A stretch of 64,000 nt of DNA from Flavobacteriaceae bacterium. GTDB lineage: Bacteria > Bacteroidota > Bacteroidia > Flavobacteriales > Flavobacteriaceae. Below, one piece after another: positions 26,184 to 35,090 of the stretch. The position numbers were made by a program, and so were the translations under genes. The notes under the pieces are model-generated. The model was given only the letters and a program-made list of their open reading frames with translations, was not told where the DNA came from and did no database searches. The DNA is taken from the NCBI GenBank assembly GCA_947456815.1, contig CANGTL010000006.1, positions 1 through 64,000 on the forward strand, in the 5' to 3' direction. Each line of letters starts with the position of its first letter. Within the stretch, counting starts at the first letter, position 1.

Positions 26184-27056
26184 ATGAACACATCTACTTT
26201 TTCAAGAATTATTGCAGGAACAATGACGTGGGGCATTTGGGGTAAAAACCTAAATGAAAAGCAAATGATTGATTTGATGAATTGCTGTCTTGAAAACGGA
26301 ATTTCGACTTTTGATCATGCTGACATTTACGGAGGTTATACCACCGAAGCGTCTTTTGGTAAAGCATTTAAATCAAGTGATATTGACAGAGAAAGTGTTC
26401 AATTGATCTCAAAATGTGGCATTCAATACACTTCAGAAAACCGAAAAAACACAATTAAACACTATGATTATTCTAAATCCTATATTGTATGGTCTGTAGA
26501 ACAATCACTTCAAAATTTACAAACGGATTATTTAGATCTTTTGTTACTGCACCGGCCAAGTCCCTTGATGCAAACAGACGAAATTGCAGAAGCTATTGAT
26601 TCTTTGAAAAATGCCGGAAAAATAAAGGACTTTGGCGTTTCAAATTTCACGCCTTTACAAACCGATTTGATTCGAACAAAAACGGAAGTAAATTACAATC
26701 AAATTCAATTCTCAGTCACCGATTTAAGTCCAATGTTAGATGGAAGTTTAGACCATATGCAACTTCACAACATTTCTCCTATGGCATGGAATCCTTTGGG
26801 GTCGGTATTTAGGAGTGACGATGAAAAATCGAAACGTGTAACTTCTCAGGCAAATATATTGGCGGACAAATACGAAGTTTCTATAGACTTAATTTTACTT
26901 GGTTGGATTATGAGACACCCAGCGAAGATTTTTCCGGTTTGTGGCACAACAGACTTACTCAGGATTTCTCAATTAACGAATGCCACAAAAATTGATTTAG
27001 CATTAGAGGATTGGTTTTCACTTTGGGTGGCGAGTACCGGAAATAAAGTGCCTTAG
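26184..27056 (+). CDS. aldo/keto reductase (YdhF-like)
   Basis: This 290-residue (beta/alpha)8 oxidoreductase has the N-terminal IIAGTMTWGIWG, FDHADIYGGYTTE (catalytic aspartate and tyrosine), QLISKCG (lysine) and DLLLLHRPSPL (histidine), the usual tetrad. VSNFTPLQTD and the C-terminal ATKIDLALEDWF also fit the YdhF-type branch. It uses NADPH to reduce carbonyls; substrate unknown. The ATG at 26184 is preferred over one at 26145, because the added residues MPFFNLFNYFFVT are not typical. The next gene begins 18 bases downstream. Confidence 0.87.
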   Translation: MNTSTFSRIIAGTMTWGIWGKNLNEKQMIDLMNCCLENGISTFDHADIYGGYTTEASFGKAFKSSDIDRESVQLISKCGIQYTSENRKNTIKHYDYSKSYIVWSVEQSLQNLQTDYLDLLLLHRPSPLMQTDEIAEAIDSLKNAGKIKDFGVSNFTPLQTDLIRTKTEVNYNQIQFSVTDLSPMLDGSLDHMQLHNISPMAWNPLGSVFRSDDEKSKRVTSQANILADKYEVSIDLILLGWIMRHPAKIFPVCGTTDLLRISQLTNATKIDLALEDWFSLWVASTGNKVP

Positions 27057-27074
27057 TTCAATTTTACAAAACAG

Positions 27075-28214
27075 ATGATCAATAAGCGCCTTTTAATCAA
27101 AAACCTTTTAGCTCACAATGATGAGTCGAGTTTTTATGATAAAAAGCGTCAGTTAAATTTACATACAAGAGAAGGTAAAGGAAAGTTCTTAAAGCATATT
27201 TGCGCGCTTTCAAATTCGAATCCAACCAATAATTCCTATATTGTTGTTGGCGTTGAAGATCAGGACAACGAAATTGTTGGTGATGACTTTTTTGATGATA
27301 GCCGGATTCAGAACTTAGTAAATGCTTTTTTGGAAAATCCGCCTAAAATCTCATACGAAAATGTTCCTTTTCCGAATTTGCCAAAAGACAAAGTGGTTGG
27401 TTTAGTTACAATCAAACCCAAAAGCAAGACTTCATTCTTCAAAAAAGGTATTCACACCATTTTGCCCAACACCGTTTTTATTCGAATTGGCAGCAATACT
27501 GTCCCGATTGAACATGAATACGAAAAAAACTATCAAAACACGGAAACAGTTATTGGAATTGAAAACAACTCGAGAAATAGTATAGGCTACACTTTAGATG
27601 GGGTAATTGACTTTATGAATTTTCGTCATAAAGACTTATCTTCAAAATATAAAGTTTTTAAGGAGTTGTTTGTGATTTGTTGGGCGGGCGTTCCCAAGAA
27701 AGTTAGGGACAAGACATTTTTGTCTCGCGTCGACATTGAGTTGATTAATGAACAAATTAAATTGTTTTATTCGGCTCAAGACGAAGTTACAATTACCTAC
27801 GACGAAGATTCCTTCACCATCATTGAATATGTACCCTTGGGTTTAAATGATAAGACTAGTTATTATCCCTTAGAAAAGCAGACCATTCGATTTTACGATA
27901 ATGGTTATTATAAAATTGATCGAGAAATCCTTTTTGAGCCGCCTGAATTCAATAAAAAAATGCTCTTTCATATCTACAACTCAAACATGGCTTTATTAGG
28001 GAAATTGCAGAAAGGTTCCACTCTGACCGACCGTGAAAATCGTGATTTGCAAAATTTACCGTCTACTCTAATGATTTGCTATCTCAACGGTTTTGAAGAA
28101 GCAAAACAGAAATTAATAGATGCCAAACCGCTTCTAAAACAATTCCCAAATGTCTATTTGTTCTTTAAAGAGTCGCTTCGAATTTTGCGAAAAATGAAAT
28201 ATGATTTACAATAA
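27075..28214 (+). CDS. AlbA_2/Schlafen-like N-terminal domain protein
   Basis: This 379-residue protein carries an AlbA_2-type fold: KGKFLKHICALSNSNP, YIVVGVEDQDNEIVGDDFFDD, and a distinctive IQNLVNAFLENPPKI with VPFPNLPKDKVVGLVTI. Such domains bind nucleic acid or nucleotides, but no P-loop is present even though databases often name relatives 'ATP-binding protein'. The remaining 240 residues, with many aromatic strands (ITYDEDSFTIIEYVPLG, IRFYDNGYYKIDREILFEPP), have no name I know. It follows the aldo/keto reductase by 18 bases and ends six bases from the convergent gene at 28221. The cellular role is unknown. Confidence 0.7.
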   Translation: MINKRLLIKNLLAHNDESSFYDKKRQLNLHTREGKGKFLKHICALSNSNPTNNSYIVVGVEDQDNEIVGDDFFDDSRIQNLVNAFLENPPKISYENVPFPNLPKDKVVGLVTIKPKSKTSFFKKGIHTILPNTVFIRIGSNTVPIEHEYEKNYQNTETVIGIENNSRNSIGYTLDGVIDFMNFRHKDLSSKYKVFKELFVICWAGVPKKVRDKTFLSRVDIELINEQIKLFYSAQDEVTITYDEDSFTIIEYVPLGLNDKTSYYPLEKQTIRFYDNGYYKIDREILFEPPEFNKKMLFHIYNSNMALLGKLQKGSTLTDRENRDLQNLPSTLMICYLNGFEEAKQKLIDAKPLLKQFPNVYLFFKESLRILRKMKYDLQ

Positions 28215-28220
28215 ATGCAA

Positions 28221-28853
28221 TTAGTTTTTTCTAAGAATAACACGGGCTGTTTTGCGGATTCCTTTCATTACATATTGCAGAAAATAAGAGCCATTTGGTA
28301 AATTTGATATGTCAATTAAATTCTTGCGCATATCTTGCAAATACAATATTCTAGAGCCTTCGTCGAAAATCGCCACGTCTTCGATCGAAATACCAGTGAA
28401 TATCTTACCGTCAGACGGATTAACAAATTTTATTGCGTTTTGGGCAGTTTGGTCTGTTAAATTAGTCGACAATTGCAATGGATTTTCTATTGGTGTTGTA
28501 AAAAAACATCTCTGAAAATCTTCCAAATTTTCATCTCGAAACGATTCATAATAAACCTCGACAACTAAATAATAATTTCTGGTTTGCGAACTGTTTAGAG
28601 GAATCTCAAAATTGTTGTTTAAGAATGCTATAGTCGAACCAAACCCTTCTATAAAACAAACTTGTAGAATGATTGTGTTTTCGAACATTTCAAACTGCCA
28701 AGAGCTAAAATAATAAAGCTCATCGGCTTCAGTATCAAGTGAAATATTAATGGCCTGATCAGAAATACGACTAACTACGGTCTGTCGAATATTCAACGCG
28801 AAGCTTTGCATTGAAAACAAAAAAAACGTGGCTAAGCATAAAATTAGTTTCAT
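28221..28853 (-). CDS. small exported protein with T9SS type A-like sorting domain
   Basis: This 210-residue protein has a signal peptide (MKLILCLATFFLFSMQSFALN). A beta-rich body follows, and the last 65-70 residues resemble a type A T9SS C-terminal domain: VNPSDGKIF, VAIFDEGSRILYL, LIDISNLPNGSYFLQYV, ARVILRKN. It is therefore predicted to be exported across both membranes and anchored or released at the surface. The ATG at 28853 is chosen; an earlier in-frame ATG (28883) lies inside the previous gene and adds non-signal residues. It starts seven bases after the upstream gene's stop, so they form an operon. Confidence 0.75.
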   Translation of the reverse strand: MKLILCLATFFLFSMQSFALNIRQTVVSRISDQAINISLDTEADELYYFSSWQFEMFENTIILQVCFIEGFGSTIAFLNNNFEIPLNSSQTRNYYLVVEVYYESFRDENLEDFQRCFFTTPIENPLQLSTNLTDQTAQNAIKFVNPSDGKIFTGISIEDVAIFDEGSRILYLQDMRKNLIDISNLPNGSYFLQYVMKGIRKTARVILRKN

Positions 28854-28860
28854 AACTGTA

Positions 28861-30009
28861 TTATTCTGTTTTTTCAAATTCATTTAACCCATAGAGAATT
28901 TCCTTCATCTTAGTGCCGTTTATTTCCACTGGTTTGTATGCTACATTAAATTTTTCAATCGCCACGTTAATATCCGCTTTGAGTTTTTTGTACTCAACTG
29001 GTAATTTTGTGTCGCACTGTTTCTCATTTTCGTAGCTACTAAGAATAATGCTAAACTTCTCGTAGAACTTGCCTCCTTGATCAATAAAGGAATTGTATTG
29101 TGAAATGAACTGCAGCAGGCGATCTACTGGAAAATCAAGATTTACTTGCATTTTATACTGCGCCGATCCAGAAGTCGATTTCATTTTAGTCAAATAATCT
29201 TCCATCTTTTGCGTGATGTCTTCCCAATCGTCGTTGGTTCTGCAATTTTCTAAAGTCGCGCCATAGCCAATTGGTTTCGTATATTCTTTAAACAAAACCT
29301 CAATGTCTTGCTTTATCTTTTCATTACTGGTTTGAAGAAAAGCCGTTTCGAAATAAATTGTGTTGAGATCATTTTGCATTCGAAGCGTAAAATCTAAAAT
29401 ACACTCGACTTTTGCTAGTTCTTTTTCCTTTTCCTCTTTGGTTAGATTCGAGGAAACTAGTGCGGTAAACGTTTGTATGACCGAAGCAATCGTATTTGTG
29501 CCTAAAAGAGCCGTCAACTCAAATGCAGACTTTTTATCTCTTTTACTCGCCAAAAACTCCTTCAGCTTGTCATATTCTGGATACTGATTTGGATTGGCGA
29601 TTTTGCTAATTTCATTAAACGTTCTAACTGATGCGAAATGATGGTCTAAACTCAGTACTTTTTCATAGAGAATCTTGATGATCTGCAAACCTTTCAAATA
29701 TCGAATCTTAGAAATATCATTCAGGTTAGAACTATTTATATGAAGTATTTCATCTTGAATTTGATCTTTCCGGACCAATAGGTCGATTTTTACCTTTAGA
29801 TTTGTAGTAGTGACCAAATCACGATTAATTTTTCTCACCTCTATTTCCTTGCCCGCAAGAATCAATGCATAATGTTTGTTAATGCTCTTGATGGCTTGAG
29901 AAAGCTCTATCAAAATGTCATTTGGTTGTTTTTGATTGGAGGGAAATGTTGGAGTGGCGCTTACTCTACATAGTAAAAAAAGCGCTATAATTAGGATTTG
30001 AGATTTCAT
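28861..30009 (-). CDS. exported coiled-coil protein, unknown function
   Basis: This 382-residue protein has a signal peptide (MKSQILIIALFLLCRVSATP). It is then almost wholly helical and charged, with heptad-like stretches (LVRKDQIQDEILHINSSNLNDIS, NLTKEEKEKELAKVECILDF). No catalytic motif is visible and I do not recognise a family. Two cysteines late in the chain (ENCRTNDDW, EKQCDTKL) could form a disulphide. It lies between a retropepsin-like protein (40 bases upstream) and the T9SS-cargo gene (seven bases downstream) and is probably cotranscribed with both. It is probably periplasmic. Confidence 0.7.
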   Translation of the reverse strand: MKSQILIIALFLLCRVSATPTFPSNQKQPNDILIELSQAIKSINKHYALILAGKEIEVRKINRDLVTTTNLKVKIDLLVRKDQIQDEILHINSSNLNDISKIRYLKGLQIIKILYEKVLSLDHHFASVRTFNEISKIANPNQYPEYDKLKEFLASKRDKKSAFELTALLGTNTIASVIQTFTALVSSNLTKEEKEKELAKVECILDFTLRMQNDLNTIYFETAFLQTSNEKIKQDIEVLFKEYTKPIGYGATLENCRTNDDWEDITQKMEDYLTKMKSTSGSAQYKMQVNLDFPVDRLLQFISQYNSFIDQGGKFYEKFSIILSSYENEKQCDTKLPVEYKKLKADINVAIEKFNVAYKPVEINGTKMKEILYGLNEFEKTE

Positions 30010-30049
30010 AATCCATGAGTTTTATTGGCGTGTACATAATAGAGGGCGA

Positions 30050-31183
30050 TTACTTTGATTGCGCAAGAACTTCAATTTGCAAGCTGCTCCAATCTTCGGT
30101 CTTATTCAGCAAGTCCTGCATTTCACATTGGTTTTCTTTAGTTACTTTTTGACCGTTTACTGAGATGATTTGATCTCCCAATTTAAATTCAATTTGTGAC
30201 TTTTCTTTAACCACAATTTCCAATTTTTCATTAATGACCTTAGCATAGTACATTATTTTCCTGTTGAATGTACTTGAAATAGTATTTTGATTGCGCTTGA
30301 CATATACTTTGTTATTGTTGTAATCGATGAGCCAATCGAAGGCTTTGATGAAGTCGATGCCGACATTTTGCGCTTTGATAGAAGTTGAAACATTTACTTT
30401 TGATTCAAAATTGTTTGATGCGAAAGTAACAGGCATTTTTTCATATAATATTTCACTTCCGGAGGTATGAGAGGAAATTGTTTGAAAAAGCGAACCTTCG
30501 AGTTCTAACTTTTTGTCGTTTTTGAAACGCAATTCGTCATTGTAAGGCATGATAATATTTCCTGTGTATCCTGTGTCTAACTTAAATTTGTATTCCTTTC
30601 CTTCGATATCAATAAAAATAAAAATCTGGTTCGACTTGCAGAGTGATTTAACTAAACGGTAGGGATTTTTTGAGAGAAATTCCTGTAGTTCATCCTCATG
30701 AATGTTGCAGATCTTGTTATTAGAAAAATCAAGTTGCAATAAGTTCTTTTCATTAAAAAAAAAGTCAATTCCAATAATTCCAGTATATTCATTTTTGTTG
30801 TTTGAACATTTACTTTCAGGTATTTTAATATACGTCAAGACCTTGTTCTTACTGATAAATATATCAGACTTTGTTTCTGCCGTGAAAAACCTATTCTTTG
30901 TTTTTTTTCTATCGGCTCCCATAACATAACCTAAATAACCAAATTTCTTTTTTTCGAAACTATCAATAACCGTTGAATCTATCAAAGCTGAAATACCTGC
31001 TCCTGTGTCAATTACAAATTTTGTCCTTGATTGATCAATTACAAGTTCTATTAGAGCTTTTTTGCCGTCATAAACAATAGTGCTACAGCCATTAACTTCT
31101 TTTACTTTTTCAGCTCCTAATTGTCTAATAGCAGTACAAAAAGTTAAAGTAAACAAAATCGGAATGAAAAATAGTTTCTTCAT
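30050..31183 (-). CDS. double retropepsin-like aspartic protease with C-terminal PDZ-like domain
   Basis: This 377-residue protein has an N-terminal signal (MKKLFFIPILFTLTFCT; the cysteine at about 16 is a weak lipobox candidate). Two aspartic-protease halves follow: FVIDTGAGISALID with GIIGIDFF, then FKLDTGYTGNIIMP with VGIDFIKAFDWLIDY. Each supplies a catalytic DTG. The last 70 residues (IEFKLGDQIISVNGQKVTKENQ) form a PDZ-like domain. Families of this layout are common in Bacteroidota and are predicted periplasmic proteases. The longer frame begins with TTG at 31210; the ATG at 31183 fits the signal peptide. A hairpin lies just upstream. Confidence 0.78.
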   Translation of the reverse strand: MKKLFFIPILFTLTFCTAIRQLGAEKVKEVNGCSTIVYDGKKALIELVIDQSRTKFVIDTGAGISALIDSTVIDSFEKKKFGYLGYVMGADRKKTKNRFFTAETKSDIFISKNKVLTYIKIPESKCSNNKNEYTGIIGIDFFFNEKNLLQLDFSNNKICNIHEDELQEFLSKNPYRLVKSLCKSNQIFIFIDIEGKEYKFKLDTGYTGNIIMPYNDELRFKNDKKLELEGSLFQTISSHTSGSEILYEKMPVTFASNNFESKVNVSTSIKAQNVGIDFIKAFDWLIDYNNNKVYVKRNQNTISSTFNRKIMYYAKVINEKLEIVVKEKSQIEFKLGDQIISVNGQKVTKENQCEMQDLLNKTEDWSSLQIEVLAQSK

Positions 31184-31201
31184 GATTACATAGATGAAAA
31201 A

Positions 31202-31225
31202 GGGTTGCAAGGAAATTCACAACCC
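31202..31225 (-). terminator. hairpin between the 157-residue gene and the retropepsin gene
   Basis: GGGTTG and CAACCC pair across a 12-base loop and the reverse strand continues into TTTT. It suggests attenuation or termination after the gene at 31243-31716, so that gene may be a separate transcript. Confidence 0.55.
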
Positions 31226-31242
31226 TCTTTCAATTTAATAAT

Positions 31243-31716
31243 TTATGGGACTTTTGGCGGGTCAATTAGTTCTCCTAAAGTATCGTCAAGCCAATCGAAA
31301 AACTTTCTAATTGCGTTAAGCCAGCCTATTCTTGTTTGCGAACTAATAGTTCCAACCTCCTTTACGTATTGACGAAGTAAGTTTACTGTATTTGAAAATT
31401 CGCTACCAGTGATTCGATCATAAACCATATCAGCTGTTAGCTTTTGAGTGTGAAAAGAATAAATTGTTTGCATATAGGGCGTCAATATTGTCAACATTTT
31501 TTTATCAGTAACTCCAGTAAGTCCTTTTTGGACAAACTCTTCACTTGTCATTCCTTGTCTGTAATAGTCCTTCGATTCTAAGAATGTGATAACCGCATGA
31601 TACTTTGCAACTAAAACAACAGATGTAGCTATTTTATTGGAAGGCTTGACGACCTGAGAGATAGAAAAATTTGAAAACATAACTGTGGCAATTAAACCTA
31701 AAAATAATTTTTTCAT
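31243..31716 (-). CDS. small exported protein, unknown function
   Basis: This 157-residue protein has a signal peptide (MKKLFLGLIATVMFSNFSISQ). The mature part is helical (SVVLVAKYHAVITFLESKDYY, NTVNLLRQYVKEVGTISSQ) and ends in IRKFFDWLDDTLGELIDPPKVP. I recognise no family. It precedes the retropepsin/coiled-coil/T9SS-cargo set on the same strand, with 60 bases and a hairpin between. No perfect TAnnTTTG box was found upstream. Confidence 0.68.
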   Translation of the reverse strand: MKKLFLGLIATVMFSNFSISQVVKPSNKIATSVVLVAKYHAVITFLESKDYYRQGMTSEEFVQKGLTGVTDKKMLTILTPYMQTIYSFHTQKLTADMVYDRITGSEFSNTVNLLRQYVKEVGTISSQTRIGWLNAIRKFFDWLDDTLGELIDPPKVP

Positions 31717-31851
31717 GGTGTGTAAATTTTAATGAGTTAAAAATAAATTGAATGGCGCAAATTTTCTCGAGTAATTTGATATGGTAAAGCTACCTTTTGA
31801 AACGGAAGGTGAACTGAAGTTTTTCTGCACTTTTTGTTAAACTTATTTACC

Positions 31852-31859
31852 TACTTTTG
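31852..31859 (+). promoter_or_regulatory. -7 promoter box of the metallophosphatase gene
   Basis: TACTTTTG matches TAnnTTTG and places the transcript start near 31866. That excludes an upstream TTG start at 31857 and supports the ATG at 31881. Confidence 0.6.
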
Positions 31860-31880
31860 CCCGAAAGATTGAAATTGGAA

Positions 31881-32609
31881 ATGAGAAGAACTTTAGTTAT
31901 TGGCGATATACATGGCGGTCTACGTGCTTTGCATCAAATATTTGAACGTGCCAAAGTAACGAAAACGGACCATTTGATTTTCTTAGGTGATTATGTTGAT
32001 GGTTGGAGTCAATCGCCGCAAGTAATCGATTTTTTGATCGATTTGAAGGAAACACATCATTGTGTTTTCATGCGCGGAAATCACGACGAACTCTTATGTG
32101 AATGGCTGTCTGAAAGTAAGGACAATTTAACTTGGTACCAACACGGAGGCGAATCGACTGTTTTGGCTTATTCTGAAGTGAGTGCGACGAAAAAGAAAAA
32201 GCACATTGCTTTTTTACAATCATTAAGCAATTACTACCTCGATGATCAGAATAGATTGTTTATACATGCCGGCTTTACCAATATGAATGGTGTGAAGTTC
32301 GAACATTTTCCGAAACTTTTTTACTGGGAACGAACTTTATGGGAAATGGCGTTGGCATTTGACAAAACATTGTCTCGTGATTCTCTCTTCTATCCGCGCC
32401 GTTTAAAACTTTATGATGAAATATACATAGGTCATACGCCTGTTACTCAAATTGGAAAAACCATTCCAGTTCAAATGGCCAATGTTTGGAATGTTGATAC
32501 TGGAGCAGCTTTTAAAGGCCCACTCACGATTCTCGACGTCGACAGCAAGGAATATTGGCAAAGCGAGCCATTACCTGAGTTGTACCCATATGAAAAAGGC
32601 AGAAATTAA
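31881..32609 (+). CDS. metallophosphoesterase (ApaH/PP1-like serine/threonine phosphatase family)
   Basis: This 242-residue protein has the phosphoesterase motifs GDIHG (8-12), GDYVD (36-40) and GNHDE (66-70). IHAGF and YIGHTP later supply further metal-binding histidines. It resembles PP1-like and symmetrical Ap4A hydrolase-type bacterial phosphatases; the substrate cannot be settled by sequence. It is cytoplasmic. It has its own promoter and is followed 42 bases later by a separate beta-barrel gene with its own box. Confidence 0.88.
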   Translation: MRRTLVIGDIHGGLRALHQIFERAKVTKTDHLIFLGDYVDGWSQSPQVIDFLIDLKETHHCVFMRGNHDELLCEWLSESKDNLTWYQHGGESTVLAYSEVSATKKKKHIAFLQSLSNYYLDDQNRLFIHAGFTNMNGVKFEHFPKLFYWERTLWEMALAFDKTLSRDSLFYPRRLKLYDEIYIGHTPVTQIGKTIPVQMANVWNVDTGAAFKGPLTILDVDSKEYWQSEPLPELYPYEKGRN

Positions 32610-32620
32610 GTAGAACTTAC

Positions 32621-32628
32621 TATCTTTG
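32621..32628 (+). promoter_or_regulatory. -7 promoter box of the beta-barrel gene
   Basis: TATCTTTG lies 23 bases upstream of the ATG at 32652. Confidence 0.6.
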
Positions 32629-32651
32629 GAGAAAATTTATCGATAAATACA

Positions 32652-33188
32652 ATGAAAAAAATTCTAGTCTCTTTCGTGTTAGCAATTGGTTGTCTTACCG
32701 CCGTTGCTCAATCAAAATCAGGTAAACACCATGAAGTAAAATGGAATATCGCAAGCACAATCTTTTTAGGTTCTGTGGAAGTTGGATATGAGTACTTAAT
32801 AGATGGGAATCAGTCCGTAGGTGTCGAAATCCTAATTAATGATTCCTATAATTTTGGCATTGGTCGAGATGCAGAAGATTTCAACACAAACAGCTTTCTC
32901 ATTAACTACAACTATTATACTGGCGCAGATAATAATAACTCTGGATTTGTAATTTCCCCGATGGTAAAATTCCGAACAGGAAACTATCAAAAGAGTAAAT
33001 TAGATCCAAAAATCGACATGGATAGTTTTATTTTAGGAATTGGCGGAGGCTACAAGTGGAACTTTAGCGACAAATTTGTCTTCGGGCCTTATGCTACAAT
33101 AGGAAGAAACTTTAGTTCTGAAGTGAATGATGAGTTCAACACTGCGATTGAATTTAACGCTGGATTTGGAGTTGGCTATCGATTCTAA
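32652..33188 (+). CDS. outer-membrane beta-barrel protein
   Basis: This 178-residue protein has a signal peptide (MKKILVSFVLAIGCLTAVAQ). Alternating aromatic strands of a small barrel follow (SVEVGYEYLIDG, FILGIGGGYKWNF, FVFGPYATIGRNF) and it ends FNAGFGVGYRF, with the terminal phenylalanine recognised by the BAM machinery. It is OmpX/DUF3575-like in size. The role is unknown. It has its own promoter and a strong terminator. Confidence 0.82.
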   Translation: MKKILVSFVLAIGCLTAVAQSKSGKHHEVKWNIASTIFLGSVEVGYEYLIDGNQSVGVEILINDSYNFGIGRDAEDFNTNSFLINYNYYTGADNNNSGFVISPMVKFRTGNYQKSKLDPKIDMDSFILGIGGGYKWNFSDKFVFGPYATIGRNFSSEVNDEFNTAIEFNAGFGVGYRF

Positions 33189-33201
33189 AAGCAAAATGAA
33201 A

Positions 33202-33235
33202 TAAAAAAAGCGACTAATTATAGTCGCTTTTTTTG
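33202..33235. terminator. bidirectional terminator
   Basis: AGCGACTA (33209-33216), ATTA loop, TAGTCGCT (33221-33228), flanked by seven As and seven Ts. It serves the forward barrel gene and the reverse aldehyde dehydrogenase gene. Confidence 0.92.
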
Positions 33236-33249
33236 TGCTTTTTTATTGT

Positions 33250-34803
33250 TTACAAATCAAATTTGATACCTTGTGCTAATGGCAAACTAGTCGTATAATT
33301 GATTGTGTTGGTTTGTCTACGCATGTAGATTTTCCAAGCGTCAGATCCTGACTCACGACCGCCACCAGTTTCCTTTTCTCCACCAAAAGCACCGCCAATT
33401 TCAGCGCCCGAAGTTCCTATATTCACGTTGGCAATTCCACAGTCAGAACCCACAACCGATAAGAATCGCTCCGCTTCACGAAGATTGTTGGTCATAATCG
33501 CAGATGACAATCCTTGTGCAACGCCATTTTGAAGATCGATGGCGTTTTCAACTTCTCCTGAGTATTTCATTAGGTATAAAACTGGAGCAAAAGTTTCGTG
33601 TTGAACGATTTCAAAAGAATTCTTCGCTTCTGCGATGGCTGGTTTTACATAACATCCGCTTTCGTATCCTGCTCCTGAAAGCACGCCGCCTTCAACGAGA
33701 ATTTTTCCGCCTTCCTCGACAACTTTCGACAATGCCTTGTTATACATTTCAACTGCATGAGTATCGATAAGTGGTCCCACATGATTATTCTGATCTAGTG
33801 GATTTCCGATGCGTAATTGTTTGTATGCAGAAACCATGGCTTCTTTTACTTTGTCGTAGATACTTTCGTGGATAATTAAGCGTCTGGTAGAAGTGCATCT
33901 TTGTCCCGCTGTTCCAACAGCTCCAAAGACCGCTCCAATTACCGTCATTTTGATATCTGCATCTGGTGTTACGATGATTGCATTGTTACCACCGAGTTCT
34001 AATAATGATTTTCCTAGACGACTCGCAACGGTTTGCGCAACGATTTTACCCATTCGAGTCGAACCTGTAGCAGAAACCAAAGGAATACGTTTGTCGGCAG
34101 TCATTAATTCTCCTATTTTATAATCGCCATTGATAAGACAAGAAATTCCTTCTGGAAGATTGTTCTCTTTCAAAACCTCAGCGATGATGTTTTGACAAGC
34201 TACGCCACACAGTGGTGTTTTCTCAGATGGTTTCCAAACGCAAACGTCGCCGCAAATCCACGCTAGCGCTGTGTTCCAAGCCCAAACAGCCACGGGGAAG
34301 TTGAATGCAGAAATGATTCCAACAACGCCCATTGGGTGATATTGTTCGTACATTCTGTGTCCAGGTCGTTCTGAGTGCATGGTCAATCCGTGTAATTGTC
34401 GAGAAAGTCCCACAGCAAAGTCGCAGATATCAATCATTTCCTGTACTTCTCCGTAACCTTCTTGCAGAGATTTCCCCATTTCGTAGGAAACCAATTTGCC
34501 TAAAGCTTCTTTATTTTTTCGTAATTTTTCTCCAAACTGACGCACGATTTCTCCACGCTGAGGCGCTGGCATTAATCGAAATGTCTTGAATGCTTCTGTT
34601 GCCGATTGCATTACTTTTTCATAATCTACTGGCGTCGTGGTTTTTACAGAACCTATTAATTGGCCGTCAACGGGTGAATATGATTCTAATATTTCACCGT
34701 TGGAAAAGTTGTTTTGACCGGTTGAAGTTCCTTCGTTAATTGCCTTTACGCCCAATTGTGCTAAAGCTTCTTTCATTCCGAATTGGTCTGCTATTGTTGT
34801 CAT
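33250..34803 (-). CDS. amaB: antiquitin-type (ALDH7) aldehyde dehydrogenase
   Basis: This 517-residue aldehyde dehydrogenase has catalytic C303 in GTAGQRCTSTRR and the general base E269 in LLELGGNN. The ALDH7/antiquitin signature GGAFGGEKETGGGRESGSDA and LPLAQGIKF at the C-terminus set it in the alpha-aminoadipic semialdehyde dehydrogenase branch (lysine/pipecolate catabolism, also betaine aldehyde). It is cytoplasmic and NAD(P)-dependent. A TACTTTTG box lies upstream (34839-34846). The next gene, for 3-hydroxyanthranilate dioxygenase, is separated by a repeat and likely not in the same transcript. Confidence 0.88.
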   Translation of the reverse strand: MTTIADQFGMKEALAQLGVKAINEGTSTGQNNFSNGEILESYSPVDGQLIGSVKTTTPVDYEKVMQSATEAFKTFRLMPAPQRGEIVRQFGEKLRKNKEALGKLVSYEMGKSLQEGYGEVQEMIDICDFAVGLSRQLHGLTMHSERPGHRMYEQYHPMGVVGIISAFNFPVAVWAWNTALAWICGDVCVWKPSEKTPLCGVACQNIIAEVLKENNLPEGISCLINGDYKIGELMTADKRIPLVSATGSTRMGKIVAQTVASRLGKSLLELGGNNAIIVTPDADIKMTVIGAVFGAVGTAGQRCTSTRRLIIHESIYDKVKEAMVSAYKQLRIGNPLDQNNHVGPLIDTHAVEMYNKALSKVVEEGGKILVEGGVLSGAGYESGCYVKPAIAEAKNSFEIVQHETFAPVLYLMKYSGEVENAIDLQNGVAQGLSSAIMTNNLREAERFLSVVGSDCGIANVNIGTSGAEIGGAFGGEKETGGGRESGSDAWKIYMRRQTNTINYTTSLPLAQGIKFDL

Positions 34804-34838
34804 TTAAAAACTATTTTTTGATTATATCGATTTCGCTG

Positions 34839-34846
34839 CAAAAGTA
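34839..34846 (-). promoter_or_regulatory. -7 promoter box of the aldehyde dehydrogenase gene
   Basis: The reverse strand reads TACTTTTG, 36 bases upstream of the start. Confidence 0.6.
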
Positions 34847-34867
34847 AGGATTAATTGATAATGGATA

Positions 34868-34891
34868 ATTAACAATTGAAAATTAACAATT
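34868..34891. repeat. short AT-rich direct repeat
   Basis: ATTAACAATT occurs at 34868-34877 and again at 34882-34891, 14 bases apart. This is an intergenic simple repeat with no clear function. Confidence 0.5.
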
Positions 34892-34965
34892 AATGATTTC
34901 GAATATATTGCTGTAACAGAACAGACACTGCTTTTTTTAGGAAAAATAGCCTGAGGTTCGAACAG

Positions 34966-35080
34966 CCCTAGCCCTGATGGAAGCGGTTATCCTTTTTGTT
35001 TTTAAGAAGCAGCCCTTCGACTGCGCTCAGGGTGACAAAAAAACAAAAAGATAGTAGCGCACAGCAGGTTCCTGGCTCCT
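34966..35080 (+). repeat. dispersed palindromic repeat, copy D
   Basis: It begins CCCTAGCCCTGATGGAAGCG and ends CCTGGCTCCT. Inner arms CTTTTTGTTTTT (34992-35003) and AAAAACAAAAAG (35039-35050) pair; the loop contains CCCTTCGACTGCGCTCAGGG. It starts about 10 bases past the stop of the dioxygenase gene on that gene's strand. Confidence 0.85.
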
Positions 35081-35090
35081 CACGCTAAAA

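Noticed and set aside
30050..31183. Double retropepsin as a retroelement remnant
   Set aside because: There is no reverse transcriptase or integrase nearby, and a signal peptide with PDZ-like tail fits the common Bacteroidota periplasmic protease family.
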